From: Mesobacillus selenatarsenatis SF-1
Lineage (GTDB): Bacteria; Bacillota; Bacilli; Bacillales; Cytobacillaceae
DNA: 32,875 nt
Direction: 5' to 3'
Assembly: GCF_000813125.1 (NCBI RefSeq)
Contig: NZ_BASE01000015.1
Span: 1 to 32,875 of the forward strand
Shown here: positions 9,785 to 17,734 of the stretch, piece by piece
Position numbering within the stretch: position 1 is the stretch's first letter
Layout: each line of letters opens with the position of its first letter
The notes under the pieces: generated by a model
What the model saw: only the letters and a program-made list of their open reading frames with translations
Told to the model about the DNA's origin: nothing
Databases searched by the model: none
Program-made: the position numbers and the translations under genes

Positions 9785-10945
9785 CTACTTAACTAATGAA
9801 ACGATTTTTTCAGCGCCGTCTGCCATTGATTCAGCAGCAATGATATTCAAGCCAGACTCATTAAGAATCTGTTTTCCAAGTTCAACGTTAGTACCTTCAA
9901 GACGAACGACAAGAGGAACCTCAAGTCCAACCTGCTTGGCTGCCTCTACTACACCAGTAGCAATTACATCACACTTCATGATGCCTCCGAAGATATTAAC
10001 AAAGATACCCTTAACATTTGGATCTGAAAGGATGATTTTGAAAGCTTCCGTTACTTTCTCAGCAGTTGCACCGCCCCCAACATCAAGGAAGTTGGCGGGG
10101 TCTCCGCCATAATGCTTCACGATGTCCATAGTTGCCATCGCAAGACCTGCACCGTTAACCATGCAGCCGATATTTCCATCCAAAGAAATATAGCTCAGGT
10201 CATACTTCGATGCTTCGATTTCCTTTGGATCTTCTTCTTCAAGGTCGCGGTACTCAACGATATCCTTCTGGCGGTATAATGCGTTTGAATCAAAATTCAA
10301 TTTCGCATCAAGTGCAATTACCTGACCATCGCCTGTTACAACAAGCGGGTTAATTTCAGCGATAGAACAATCTTTTTCGATATAAGCTGTGTACAGGCTC
10401 ATCATGAACTTAACAGCCTGGTTCACTAGTTCTTTCGGGATATTGATATTGAATGCAACACGGCGGGCCTGGTATGGCATCAAGCCGACTACAGGATCAA
10501 TTTCTTCTTTGAAAATCTTTTCAGGAGTAGCTTCTGCCACTTCTTCGATTTCCGTTCCACCTTCTTCAGAAGCCATTAGGACAACGCGAGAAGTTGCGCG
10601 GTCAAGAACAAGACCGATATAGTATTCTTTCTTGATATCGCAGCCTTCTTCGATAAGCAGGCGCTTTACTTCCTTGCCTTCTGGACCAGTCTGGTGAGTA
10701 ACCAGTGTCTTACCTAATATCTCAGAAGCATATGTACGTACTTCATCAAGGTTCTTTGCAACCTTGACACCGCCGGCTTTACCCCTTCCGCCAGCATGGA
10801 TTTGAGCTTTTACGACAACTACTGATGAGCCAAGCTCTTTAGCTGCATCAACAGCTTCATCGACTGTAAAAGCAACCTTTCCATTCGGTACTTTTACCCC
10901 ATATTTTCTGAGGATTTCTTTTCCTTGATACTCATGGACATTCAT
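9785..10945 (-). CDS. sucC: Succinyl-CoA synthetase (ADP-forming) beta subunit
   Basis: Nucleotide- and succinate-binding subunit, 386 residues. The N-terminus [17 protein letters not shown] and the ATP-grasp domain (lysine-rich [16 protein letters not shown] near residues 45-62) are typical. The C-terminal ligase domain contains [13 protein letters not shown] and the FGGIMKCD block. The ATG start has AGGAGG 7 bases upstream. It is the first gene of sucCD and is preceded by a good SigA-like promoter with an overlapping CcpA-type operator, which fits carbon-source control of the lower TCA cycle. Confidence 0.98.
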   Translation of the reverse strand: MNVHEYQGKEILRKYGVKVPNGKVAFTVDEAVDAAKELGSSVVVVKAQIHAGGRGKAGGVKVAKNLDEVRTYASEILGKTLVTHQTGPEGKEVKRLLIEEGCDIKKEYYIGLVLDRATSRVVLMASEEGGTEIEEVAEATPEKIFKEEIDPVVGLMPYQARRVAFNINIPKELVNQAVKFMMSLYTAYIEKDCSIAEINPLVVTGDGQVIALDAKLNFDSNALYRQKDIVEYRDLEEEDPKEIEASKYDLSYISLDGNIGCMVNGAGLAMATMDIVKHYGGDPANFLDVGGGATAEKVTEAFKIILSDPNVKGIFVNIFGGIMKCDVIATGVVEAAKQVGLEVPLVVRLEGTNVELGKQILNESGLNIIAAESMADGAEKIVSLVK

Positions 10946-11060
10946 TTCCCATCCTCCTATCTATTAGAAAAACGAACAAAAATACAGAATCGCCTAGCGA
11001 CCCGCTCCGCAAATTCATTTTCCTAAGTAGAAAATATAATTCATTTAAATTTCTAAAAAA

Positions 11061-11076
11061 TAGACTGCGCTTTCAT
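11061..11076 (-). promoter_or_regulatory. Candidate CcpA (cre) operator at the sucC start site
   Basis: The minus-strand sequence ATGAAAGCGCAGTCTA fits the cre consensus WTGNNARCGNWWWCAW at all but two defined positions. It overlaps the last bases of the -10 element and the predicted transcription start, the classic location for CcpA repression. Glucose repression of succinyl-CoA synthetase is plausible in Bacillus; direct binding here is an inference. Confidence 0.55.
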
Positions 11077-11103
11077 TTTATATAATGAATTATTGATTGT
11101 CTA
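11075..11103 (-). promoter_or_regulatory. SigA-like promoter of sucCD
   Basis: -35 TAGACA (11098-11103), 17-base spacer, -10 TAAAAT (11075-11080), on the minus strand. Each hexamer has one mismatch to consensus and the spacing is ideal. Overlapping TATAAA/TATATA sequences allow slightly different -10 placement. Confidence 0.6.
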
Positions 11104-11174
11104 CCTTTATGATTTAAATATTTCGCCATTTTAAATATTGCAAAAAAATAACGAAGAGAAAGCTTGCGAATAGT

Positions 11175-11205
11175 AAAAGCCGGAATCATTGCGTTTCCCG
11201 GCTTT
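11175..11205 (-). terminator. Intrinsic terminator after ylqH
   Basis: On the minus strand AAAGCCGGGA pairs with TTCCGGCTTT across a loop of about ten bases, followed by a short T-run (TTTTACTATT). It lies about 60 bases after the ylqH stop and separates the rnhB-ylqG-ylqH unit from sucCD. Confidence 0.65.
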
Positions 11206-11266
11206 GACAATAAAAATTCATGCTAAAAAAGCTATATTCATTCTGTCGGTTTTCATTGTGAAAATA

Positions 11267-11554
11267 TTATTTTTGTCTTCCTGCTTGTTTATCCAAATGA
11301 TAGACAAAGGAAAATACTTCGGCTACTGCTTGATACAACTCTTCTGGAATTCGCTCATTTAATTCTAGCTGGCTCAGGACTTCAACGAGTGAAGGATCTT
11401 CCTGGATAGGAATTTCATGATTTTTCGCTTTTTCAATGATTTGTTCAGCAACGAGACCCTTACCCTTCGCCATTACTTTAGGAGCGTCCATATTTCCGGC
11501 GTTATACCCAAGGGCTACAGCTGATTTCCTTGTATGCTTAGGTGGTGGTTTCAT
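11267..11554 (-). CDS. ylqH: Orphan FlhB C-terminal-domain-like protein YlqH
   Basis: A 95-residue soluble protein that aligns only with the cytoplasmic tail of FlhB/YscU-type export switch proteins: AVALGYN, MDAPKVMAKGKGLVAEQI, IPIQEDPSLVEVL and RIPEELYQAVAEVFSFVY. It has no membrane segments. The autocleavage motif Asn-Pro-Thr-His of FlhB is absent; the sequence starts essentially where the cleaved FlhB fragment would begin. The ATG overlaps the ylqG stop as ATGA, so translation is coupled. The partner gene encodes a FliK-C-like protein, which suggests the two proteins interact as FlhB and FliK do. The same pair occurs in B. subtilis at this place. The role is unknown; this is not a flagellar gene cluster. 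Confidence 0.85.
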   Translation of the reverse strand: MKPPPKHTRKSAVALGYNAGNMDAPKVMAKGKGLVAEQIIEKAKNHEIPIQEDPSLVEVLSQLELNERIPEELYQAVAEVFSFVYHLDKQAGRQK

Positions 11555-13407
11555 ATTTTAATATCCACTCCGCTATAATCTTTTTGGCCATAAAAATCGG
11601 CCAGGCTGCGTTGATTTCTCCCTGTCTGAGATTGCCCAGGAACATGGAAGTGAACAGAGGACAAGTGATAATCAATTTCCGCTAGCTTCAATTTCAATAC
11701 CGGTGTCATTTCTTCTGCCATTTTTCTCAGAGTGGGATTTTCGTTAAAAATCTGGACACTCATAATTCGATTCTGTACTTGCATATCAACGATAACATCA
11801 TCCAAATGCTTAAGTTTCAGGTAAAAGAGCACGCGGCAAAAATCAGCGTCTATTTTTCCGTCTTCAGTCTTCTTCCCGCTCCATTGCATCGTAAGTTCAT
11901 TTGTTTTCCCACCCAGCATAAAGGGTATTTGCACAACGAGCTGCTGGATCGGACCCGCTTCCTGGGAAAGCAGCTGAAATCCGGTGAGTTTGTTTAAGAC
12001 CATCTCTGCAGCTTCTTTAACAGCAGGCGGAGGATTTTCGTTCAACAGGCGCAGAACAAGGGATTTAAGTGTCTCTGATACTTGTGCCTTGCCAATCTCT
12101 CCATCTTTTAGAACTTCGCTAAGCTGTTGTTCGTAAGACAGACCCAGGGCTGATAGGAATTGTTTTATCCTTGTATCGGTGAGCAGTGCGGTGCCAGTAT
12201 CTTGCAGCGGAGCTGGCTGTTCTGCTTTGGCAGCTGCTTCAGAGAGCAGCTGTGTATGCAGGCCTGTGAAATTGCCGGATTGGGGCTGTCCCGCAACCTT
12301 AAGCAAGTCTACTCCAGCTTGTCGCCACGTATCCTTTTCTCCCATCAGGACGGATAGGGACTCTCCATCACTCACCATTGAGATTAACTGCTTGAAAGCC
12401 TGAAGTCCTTGCTTTGCCTCCGCCTCTTTTCCAGAAGTTCGGTAGAATAACAATTTAAGTGATTCTGCCAGCTCATTAGCTAGGAATGTTTTTTCAGGAA
12501 TCAAATTTGAAATCATCTGTCTGGCTGTAGAATTGTCGCCATTTCCTATGAGTGTTATGATATTTTTGGCAAAATTCAGCCCCTCAGGGAATTCATCTCC
12601 AATTGCGCTTAAGCTTTGAAGCCTGACCAGCATCTGCTGTAAAAGATTGCTTTCAGTGCTTTTCGAAGTAATCGCACCAAACTGTTTAAGCAGCTCCAGA
12701 GCAACTTGACTTTCCTGACCTTTCCGTTTAAGCCATATTGCCGCTAAATTATTCACGGTTGCTTCAGAATTCATTATTTTGCTGGATGGCAGCATTTCAT
12801 TCAAAAGTTGTTTAAGACTTGTACTTGCCGCAGAATTCCACGCCGTGTCTAAAGTCTTTTCAAGTTTATCCATCAACTGGACCAGAGATTGTTCTTTGGT
12901 GGTAGTGTAGAGGGCATCAAACGCAGCCTTTGTAACGGGAAAGCCTCTAGTCAGGATCAACTTAATAGCATCTTGACCAGCACTGCGGGAATCCGCCATA
13001 CTCAGCCACTCCGCCGCCTGCTTTAGAAGTTCACGGTTTACAGGAAGCTGCTCCTTGATAAAAAAACGGACAAGTTCCAGATTCTCCTTTGTTGGCTGCA
13101 TAGCAAATTCTCCAAGAATCTTCGCCATGCTTCCCGGCTGGACCTTATCCTCACTACCTGATCCAATCACCTTCAAATGAACCTTTCCTTCACCAGGCTG
13201 AACCTGGAACCAGTACCGTTCATTTGCAGATAATGGAGTTTCTAATTTTGCGATCATTTTTTGGTTGCCGACTTGCACTTCTGCTACTTGATCAGGGTAG
13301 AGCTTCAGGATTTTCCCATTAATGATTTGGCCGGGCCGAAATTCGGCTGTTTTAACTTGCTGTGTTGTTTTTTGGTTAAATAAGCCTTGCAGCGCTCCTG
13401 TTTCCAT
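11551..13407 (-). CDS. ylqG: FliK-C-domain-like protein YlqG, function unknown
   Basis: The 618-residue product is longer than B. subtilis YlqG, which I recall as about 520 residues. No signal peptide or membrane segment is visible. The N-terminal 90 residues form a small beta-rich region (GQIINGKILKLYPDQVAEVQVG). About residues 100-480 are helical, leucine- and glutamine-rich and low in similarity to anything I recognise. About residues 490-590 look like the flagellar hook-length control (FliK) C-terminal domain, with VQIPF, ELTMQW, VLFYLKLKHLDDVIVDMQVQ and MAEEMTPVLKLKLAE. The tail ends DFYGQKDYSGVDIKI. Its stop overlaps the ylqH start, and rnhB is 22 bases upstream, so the three are probably cotranscribed. 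A link to export switching is suggested by the domain pairing only. Confidence 0.85.
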   Translation of the reverse strand: METGALQGLFNQKTTQQVKTAEFRPGQIINGKILKLYPDQVAEVQVGNQKMIAKLETPLSANERYWFQVQPGEGKVHLKVIGSGSEDKVQPGSMAKILGEFAMQPTKENLELVRFFIKEQLPVNRELLKQAAEWLSMADSRSAGQDAIKLILTRGFPVTKAAFDALYTTTKEQSLVQLMDKLEKTLDTAWNSAASTSLKQLLNEMLPSSKIMNSEATVNNLAAIWLKRKGQESQVALELLKQFGAITSKSTESNLLQQMLVRLQSLSAIGDEFPEGLNFAKNIITLIGNGDNSTARQMISNLIPEKTFLANELAESLKLLFYRTSGKEAEAKQGLQAFKQLISMVSDGESLSVLMGEKDTWRQAGVDLLKVAGQPQSGNFTGLHTQLLSEAAAKAEQPAPLQDTGTALLTDTRIKQFLSALGLSYEQQLSEVLKDGEIGKAQVSETLKSLVLRLLNENPPPAVKEAAEMVLNKLTGFQLLSQEAGPIQQLVVQIPFMLGGKTNELTMQWSGKKTEDGKIDADFCRVLFYLKLKHLDDVIVDMQVQNRIMSVQIFNENPTLRKMAEEMTPVLKLKLAEIDYHLSSVHFHVPGQSQTGRNQRSLADFYGQKDYSGVDIKI

Positions 13408-13429
13408 GGTTCACCTGCTTTACCAAGTT

Positions 13430-14200
13430 CTACTGAATATACTCTCTTACGGGAGCGAATGTCTTCCTGTGATGATCTGTGACACCATGCTCCTTGATAG
13501 CTCTTAAGTGTTCAGCGGTTCCATACCCCATATTTGCCCCGAATCCATAGGGCGGGAATTCGATACTGAGTTCTTTCATCAGTCTGTCCCTAGTTACTTT
13601 GGCAATAATGGAAGCTGCCGCGATGGATATGCTTCTGGAATCACCTTTAATCAGCGCTTCAAACGGATAAGGTGTGTCCAGCTTGACGGCATCAATCAAA
13701 AGAAAATCCGGAGTGATCCCTAGTTGATTCACAGCTGAAAGCATCGCTTTCTTGCTTGCCTGGAGAATATTGATTTCATCTATTTCTGCAGCGCTGATCA
13801 GTCCTACTCCGACAGCCAGGGCTTCAGACATGATGACTTCAAAATATTCATCCCTTTTTGATTCTGTCAGTTTTTTAGAATCATTGAGACCTGGAAGATA
13901 AAAGTTCTCCGGCAGGATGACTGCCCCTGCAACCACTGGACCGGCTAAAGGTCCTCGTCCGGCCTCATCAATCCCGGCAATATACCGGAACCCTTCCGAT
14001 CGATATTTTCTTTCAAAGGAAGTCATGTTGACGAATTGTTCATGGACTTGTTTCTTTTGCTCTTCCTGCCTTTCCCATTTCAGGACAAGTTTTTGTACAC
14101 CCTTGCGACTATCTTTTTTTAATGCTTTCAGGAATTCATTGTTTACTTCCTCTTTCCCGAAAAGCTGTTGTTCAATTTCACCAATTGTAAATTTCTCCAT
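13430..14200 (-). CDS. rnhB: Ribonuclease HII
   Basis: Removes ribonucleotides misincorporated in DNA and RNA from RNA-DNA hybrids. The RNase H fold starts at about residue 70 with YIAGIDEAGRGPLAGPVVAGA, where Asp78 and Glu79 are metal ligands. A further acidic residue lies in LLIDAVKLD near residue 170, and the C-terminal block GYGTAEHLRAIKEHGVTDHHRK is typical. The 70-residue N-terminal extension is characteristic of Bacillus RNase HII and contributes to substrate binding. The 256-residue length is close to B. subtilis. ATG start with AGGAG 7 bases upstream. It begins after the rbgA terminator and heads the rnhB-ylqG-ylqH unit; I could not find a strong promoter in the 50-base gap. Confidence 0.96.
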   Translation of the reverse strand: MEKFTIGEIEQQLFGKEEVNNEFLKALKKDSRKGVQKLVLKWERQEEQKKQVHEQFVNMTSFERKYRSEGFRYIAGIDEAGRGPLAGPVVAGAVILPENFYLPGLNDSKKLTESKRDEYFEVIMSEALAVGVGLISAAEIDEINILQASKKAMLSAVNQLGITPDFLLIDAVKLDTPYPFEALIKGDSRSISIAAASIIAKVTRDRLMKELSIEFPPYGFGANMGYGTAEHLRAIKEHGVTDHHRKTFAPVREYIQ

Positions 14201-14250
14201 AAAATTTCTCCTAGTAATACTTCTTTATTATGTATCGGCAGTTTAAATCA

Positions 14251-14284
14251 AAAATAAAGGCCCTGGACTCAGGACCTTTATTTT
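14251..14284 (-). terminator. Intrinsic terminator of rbgA
   Basis: A 15-base stem (14251-14265 with 14270-14284, one G-U pair on the minus strand, loop of four) with A-runs on one side and T-runs on the other: minus-strand arm 2 ends CCTTTATTTT, followed by TGATTT. The rbgA stop codon at 14278-14280 is inside the proximal arm. Symmetry means it could also stop plus-strand transcripts, but no gene there needs it. Confidence 0.85.
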
Positions 14285-15165
14285 TGAGTGTCATTTTCTA
14301 TTTCTTCCACAGAGGTCAAATCCTCAGGTCGTTCAAAGGATAGCGGACCTAATTTTTCTGTCCGTATTTCCCTGATCAGAAGCTCTGCGACTTTGTCATA
14401 ATCAACGTATCCACCAGGCATTCTGCAGCCGCGAGTATCGCCAATCTGATCAAAAAGCTCCACAATCTCCTCGGGCAGTTCGGAAAGCTTATATCTCTCC
14501 TGCAGCCGTTCTGGGTAATGCTTTTCTAAAAACCTCAAAGCATATACAGCCAGATCCTGAAGATTAAGAATCGTATCTTTGATTGCGCCAGTAACTGCAA
14601 GCCTTGTGCCTACTTCCTGGTCCTCAAACTTTGGCCAAAGGATTCCCGGAGTATCCAGAAGTTCGAGCTCTTTGCCTACTTTGATCCATTGCTGAGATTT
14701 CGTTACTCCCGGCCTATTCCCGGTCTGGGCGATATTTTTACCGGCAAGCCTGTTGATCAAAGTCGATTTACCAGCATTTGGGATACCGACAATCATTGCC
14801 CGAATAGCTCTCGGCTTGACACCTTTTGATTTCAGGCGATCAAACTTGTCTTTTAGGAGGACCTTGGACTCTTGGACGATTTGATTTAGACCAGTACCGG
14901 CCTGTGAGTTGATTGCCAGTGCGGTAATTCCTTTTTGACGGTAGTGGCGCAGCCATTGTTCTGTAACGGCTTTATCCGCCATATCTGCTTTATTCAGTAA
15001 AACAATTCTTGGTTTGTGCTGGATGATTTCATCAATCATAGGGTTCCTGGACGAATACGGTATCCGCGCGTCCACCAATTCAAAGATAACATCCACGAGC
15101 TTTAATTTTTCCGTGACCTCTCTGCGAGCCTTAGCCATATGGCCTGGAAACCATTGGATCGTCAA
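14278..15165 (-). CDS. rbgA: 50S ribosome assembly GTPase RbgA (YlqF)
   Basis: Circularly permuted GTPase needed for late 50S subunit maturation. The order of motifs is permuted as expected: G4 NKAD at residues 58-61, then G1 GIPNAGKS at 127-134, then G3 DTPG in [12 protein letters not shown]. His9 (FPGHM), implicated in GTP hydrolysis in the B. subtilis protein, is present. The C-terminal ANTAR-like RNA-binding region ends near DIRTEK-type residues. The frame opens at GTG 15174, but that codon overlaps the AGGAGGTG Shine-Dalgarno; TTG 15165 is 8 bases beyond AGGAGG and gives the [10 protein letters not shown] start of B. subtilis RbgA. The product is 295 residues. It lies 60 bases after lepB and ends in its own terminator. 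Confidence 0.95.
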   Translation of the reverse strand: MTIQWFPGHMAKARREVTEKLKLVDVIFELVDARIPYSSRNPMIDEIIQHKPRIVLLNKADMADKAVTEQWLRHYRQKGITALAINSQAGTGLNQIVQESKVLLKDKFDRLKSKGVKPRAIRAMIVGIPNAGKSTLINRLAGKNIAQTGNRPGVTKSQQWIKVGKELELLDTPGILWPKFEDQEVGTRLAVTGAIKDTILNLQDLAVYALRFLEKHYPERLQERYKLSELPEEIVELFDQIGDTRGCRMPGGYVDYDKVAELLIREIRTEKLGPLSFERPEDLTSVEEIENDTQK

Positions 15166-15225
15166 AGCAGCCACCTCCTATCTGTTTAGCAATCTCCCGT
15201 ATGCCTGTAGGGATCTTGTCATGTC

Positions 15226-15780
15226 CTAGTCTATTGTACGAATATCTTCAATAGGCCAATAGATGATGCTTGTCTTTCCCAGCACCTCTTCAAAAGGTAC
15301 AGTGCCAATGTGGCGGCTATCCTTGCTGAAACGACGGTTATCACCCATAACGAAAAGATGGCCTTCAGGTACAGTCTCCTTGCCGATCTTCTCCTCCAGT
15401 GTGAAAGGATCTGTCAGCGGCCCATCAATCACCTGTTTTTTATATTCTTCCAAGTATGGTTCTTCGTATGCTTTCCCATTCACATATAATGTGTCATTTT
15501 TATATTCTACTTTATCGCCTGGTAGGCCGATTACTCTTTTTATGTAATCTTTGTTTTCGGGTGCATGAAAGACGATGATATCGAATCTTTCGGGCTCCCC
15601 AACTTTATAGCTAAGCTTGTTCACGATCATTCGGTCCTGGTCGTGGAGTGTAGGCATCATCGATAAACCGTCCACCACGATTGGTGCAAATAAAAAGTAT
15701 CGAATAACCGCTGCCAGCACGACAGCAATCAGAAGTGCCTTCGTCCATTCCCATAGTTCGTTCTTCTTTTTCTCGGCCAT
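15226..15780 (-). CDS. lepB: Type I signal peptidase
   Basis: Membrane-anchored protease of 184 residues that releases Sec/Tat substrates from their signal peptides outside the membrane. A charged N-terminus (MAEKKKNELWEWTK) is followed by one transmembrane helix at about residues 15-36. The catalytic serine is Ser40 in GLSMMPTL and the general base is Lys81 in DYIKRVIGLPGD. Box E GDNRRFSKDSR is intact. Single-TM, roughly 180-residue architecture is that of the SipS/SipT/SipW-like Gram-positive enzymes, more precisely the prokaryotic-type (P-type) subgroup. B. subtilis lacks a signal peptidase gene at this position between rplS and rbgA. The ATG start has only a weak GTGGGA ribosome site. Which Sip paralogue it corresponds to cannot be decided. 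Confidence 0.93.
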   Translation of the reverse strand: MAEKKKNELWEWTKALLIAVVLAAVIRYFLFAPIVVDGLSMMPTLHDQDRMIVNKLSYKVGEPERFDIIVFHAPENKDYIKRVIGLPGDKVEYKNDTLYVNGKAYEEPYLEEYKKQVIDGPLTDPFTLEEKIGKETVPEGHLFVMGDNRRFSKDSRHIGTVPFEEVLGKTSIIYWPIEDIRTID

Positions 15781-15950
15781 TCTTTTCCCACCATTCCAAA
15801 ATATATGTTGTTTGAGTACATAACTTTATTTTACATAAGTCAGACAAGATAAACACGATGGGCAATGATTTTTAAAATAAATTTAATAATAGCTTTCAAT
15901 CAAGTTCAGTTTTTTAAATATTGCATTTCGTCAGGAAAAGAATTTGAATG

Positions 15951-15982
15951 AAAAAGGAGCTTGGCTAGGCAAGCTCCTTTTT
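15951..15982 (-). terminator. Strong intrinsic terminator of rplS
   Basis: Perfect 13-base inverted repeat AAAAAGGAGCTTG / CAAGCTCCTTTTT with a 6-base loop, 11 bases downstream of the rplS stop. On the minus strand the second arm itself ends in five T residues. It isolates rplS from lepB-rbgA, which must have a promoter in 15781-15950; I found only weak candidates there. Confidence 0.9.
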
Positions 15983-15993
15983 GACATTCATTC

Positions 15994-16338
15994 TTATCGA
16001 ATTTCTTTGATACGAGCTTTCTTACCACGCAGGTTACGTAGGTAGTAAAGTTTCGCACGGCGTACTTTACCGCGACGGATAACTTCAAGCTTCGCAATTT
16101 TTGGTGTGTTAACAGGGAAAGTACGCTCAACGCCTACTCCGTAAGAAATCTTACGAACTGTAAAAGTTTCGCTGATTCCACCACCACGACGCTTTATCAC
16201 TACACCTTCAAACAACTGGATACGTTCACGAGTTCCTTCGACAACCTTAACGTGTACACGTACTGTGTCACCAGGACGGAAAGATGGAAGATCAGTGCGA
16301 AGTTGTGCTTTTGTGATTTCTTCGATTAATTGTTGCAT
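15994..16338 (-). CDS. rplS: 50S ribosomal protein L19
   Basis: L19 sits at the 30S-50S interface. The 114-residue sequence reads [18 protein letters not shown], then [39 protein letters not shown] and RRAKLYYLR, matching B. subtilis L19 nearly throughout. The frame opens earlier (16407), but the added residues are not L19-like. ATG 16338 has GGGAGGAG 9 bases upstream, which decides the start. It has its own promoter just after trmD, a structured leader and a strong terminator, so it forms a separately controlled unit. Confidence 0.98.
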   Translation of the reverse strand: MQQLIEEITKAQLRTDLPSFRPGDTVRVHVKVVEGTRERIQLFEGVVIKRRGGGISETFTVRKISYGVGVERTFPVNTPKIAKLEVIRRGKVRRAKLYYLRNLRGKKARIKEIR

Positions 16339-16437
16339 CGTTTTCAACTCCTCCCACGAATGCTCTTGCACACTTTCATTGCAGCGGAACATTGTTATAA
16401 GCGACATACAGCATGTTTGCTTTTAGCCACAAGAAGT
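16339..16437 (-). ncRNA. Candidate L19 leader (rplS mRNA leader)
   Basis: The transcript from the rplS promoter would have a leader of roughly 90-95 bases. It contains a hairpin at 16399-16422 (AAGC-aa-ACAT, loop GCTGT, ATGT-c-GCTT) and further complementary segments before the ribosome site. A ribosomal protein leader upstream of rplS (L19 leader) is a known family in Bacillus. I cannot confirm the family's consensus from memory, so the match is by position and general form. Confidence 0.4.
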
Positions 16438-16466
16438 ATCTTAACATAAACAGCGCCTGACTGCAA
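16438..16466 (-). promoter_or_regulatory. SigA-like promoter of rplS
   Basis: -35 TTGCAG (16461-16466), 17-base spacer, -10 TAAGAT (16438-16443) preceded by TGT, giving an extended -10. It lies immediately after the trmD stop codon, so rplS can be expressed independently of the upstream rimM-trmD transcript. Confidence 0.5.
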
Positions 16467-16468
16467 TA

Positions 16469-17212
16469 TTATTCATTAAGTTTTATCAGTTCATCCAGCC
16501 ATTTTTTTTGCTGTTCTGTCAGCTCTGCTTCTTCGAAAAGATCGGGCCTTCGTTGCAGGGTCCTTCTTAGGCTTTCTTTCATCCGCCACTCATCTATCAG
16601 CTTATGATTGCCAGAAACCAGGACATCAGGGACCTTCATTCCGCGGAAGTCTGCTGGTCTAGTATAGTGGGGATGCTCAAGCAGGCCAGTGCTGAAGGAA
16701 TCCTGGATATGCGACTCTTCACTGCCCAGTACACCAGAAAGCAGGCGCACGACACTGTCGATGACGACCATCGCTCCAAGCTCTCCGCCGGTCAGTACAT
16801 AATCTCCGATTGAAATCTCATCGGTGATGACATGTTCACGGATCCGCTCATCATATCCCTCATAATGGCCGCAGATAAAAATCAAATGTTCTTCCTTTGC
16901 GAGTTCTTCCGCTTTCTTCTGTGTATACCGTTCACCCTGAGGGCACATGAGAATCACTCTCGGGGAAGTGCTTTTTGCGCGCTCTTTCAAATCACTCACA
17001 GCATCGAAAATCGGCTGAGGCTTTAACACCATGCCAGCACCGCCGCCATATGGATAGTCATCCACCGTCTGGTGCTTGTTATCGGCAAAGTCCCGAAAAT
17101 TGACTACATTGTATTGTGCTGCCCCTTTTTCAGCAGCCTTTTTTAGGATTGAAGAGCCGAACACACCCTCAAACATTTCCGGAAAAATAGACAGAACATC
17201 GATATTCATCAT
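16469..17212 (-). CDS. trmD: tRNA (guanine-37-N1) methyltransferase
   Basis: Methylates G37 next to the anticodon to prevent +1 frameshifting, using S-adenosylmethionine. The SPOUT trefoil-knot is visible: [12 protein letters not shown] near residues 54-65, [13 protein letters not shown] near 110-122, and [25 protein letters not shown] near 130-155. The C-terminal tRNA-binding segment includes [20 protein letters not shown]. Length is 247 residues. ATG 17212 overlaps the rimM stop as ATGA; a second ATG at 17209 is also possible and gives [13 protein letters not shown]. It is coupled to rimM, as in most Firmicutes. Confidence 0.97.
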   Translation of the reverse strand: MMNIDVLSIFPEMFEGVFGSSILKKAAEKGAAQYNVVNFRDFADNKHQTVDDYPYGGGAGMVLKPQPIFDAVSDLKERAKSTSPRVILMCPQGERYTQKKAEELAKEEHLIFICGHYEGYDERIREHVITDEISIGDYVLTGGELGAMVVIDSVVRLLSGVLGSEESHIQDSFSTGLLEHPHYTRPADFRGMKVPDVLVSGNHKLIDEWRMKESLRRTLQRRPDLFEEAELTEQQKKWLDELIKLNE

Positions 17213-17727
17213 GAAAGAAGCCCTTCCATCGGCTCAATTACAATAAGCTTTTCCTTGACGTCGACTTTTTTCACTATGTCCTCGATATAAGGAATCAGGA
17301 GTTCTTTTCCATTTGCTCCTTTGACAACCCAGACATCATTGGCACCAGGAGTGAGGATTTCGATTACCTTGCCAAGTTCTTCACCTTCCATTGTTACCAT
17401 GTTACAGCCGATAATATCCTGGAAATAGAACTCGCCTTCCTCCAGCTCACCTCGCTGCGTTTCTGGAACCTTGAGGATGCCGCCCTTCATTCTTTCTACC
17501 TCGTTGACATTTTCGAAACCTTCAAAGGTCAGCAGGTTGAAATTCTTGTGAGTCCTATGGCTTTTCACTACCATTTCTTCAGGATCCTTTGAACCAGGCA
17601 TGAATAAAAGTAAAGAATTCCCTACCTTGTAGCGTTCCTCAGGAAAGTCAGTCCTTGATATCACCCTAACTTCCCCGCGTATCCCATGTGTATTTACAAT
17701 TTTTCCGACATTAAAATACTTTTCCAT
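17209..17727 (-). CDS. rimM: 16S rRNA processing / 30S maturation protein RimM
   Basis: Assists 30S head assembly by binding S19. The N-terminal domain starts [17 protein letters not shown] and the C-terminal PRC-barrel has [38 protein letters not shown] and the closing I-x-P-MEGLL. Length is 172 residues, the family norm. The ATG start uses AGGTGA, which overlaps the ylqD stop codon 7 bases upstream, so ylqD, rimM and trmD are translationally linked. Confidence 0.97.
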   Translation of the reverse strand: MEKYFNVGKIVNTHGIRGEVRVISRTDFPEERYKVGNSLLLFMPGSKDPEEMVVKSHRTHKNFNLLTFEGFENVNEVERMKGGILKVPETQRGELEEGEFYFQDIIGCNMVTMEGEELGKVIEILTPGANDVWVVKGANGKELLIPYIEDIVKKVDVKEKLIVIEPMEGLLS

Positions 17728-17734
17728 TACTCAA

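Larger units (their letters stand above)
10946..11174 (-). other. sucC 5' region and leader
   Basis: No gene is present between sucC and ylqH apart from control sequences. The promoter lies at 11075-11103 and gives a predicted leader of roughly 120 bases. This holds an inverted repeat ATTTTC...GAAAAT (11017-11035, 7-base spacer) and a small TCGC-TAG-GCGA hairpin (about 10990-11002). I see no riboswitch-like architecture. The remainder, up to the ylqH terminator at about 11175, is A/T-rich and featureless. Confidence 0.5.

Noticed and set aside
11017-11035. ATTTTC...GAAAAT inverted repeat in the sucC leader as a CodY box
   Set aside because: CodY boxes (AATTTTCWGAAAATT) have one base between the arms; here there are seven, so the match is only to the arms.
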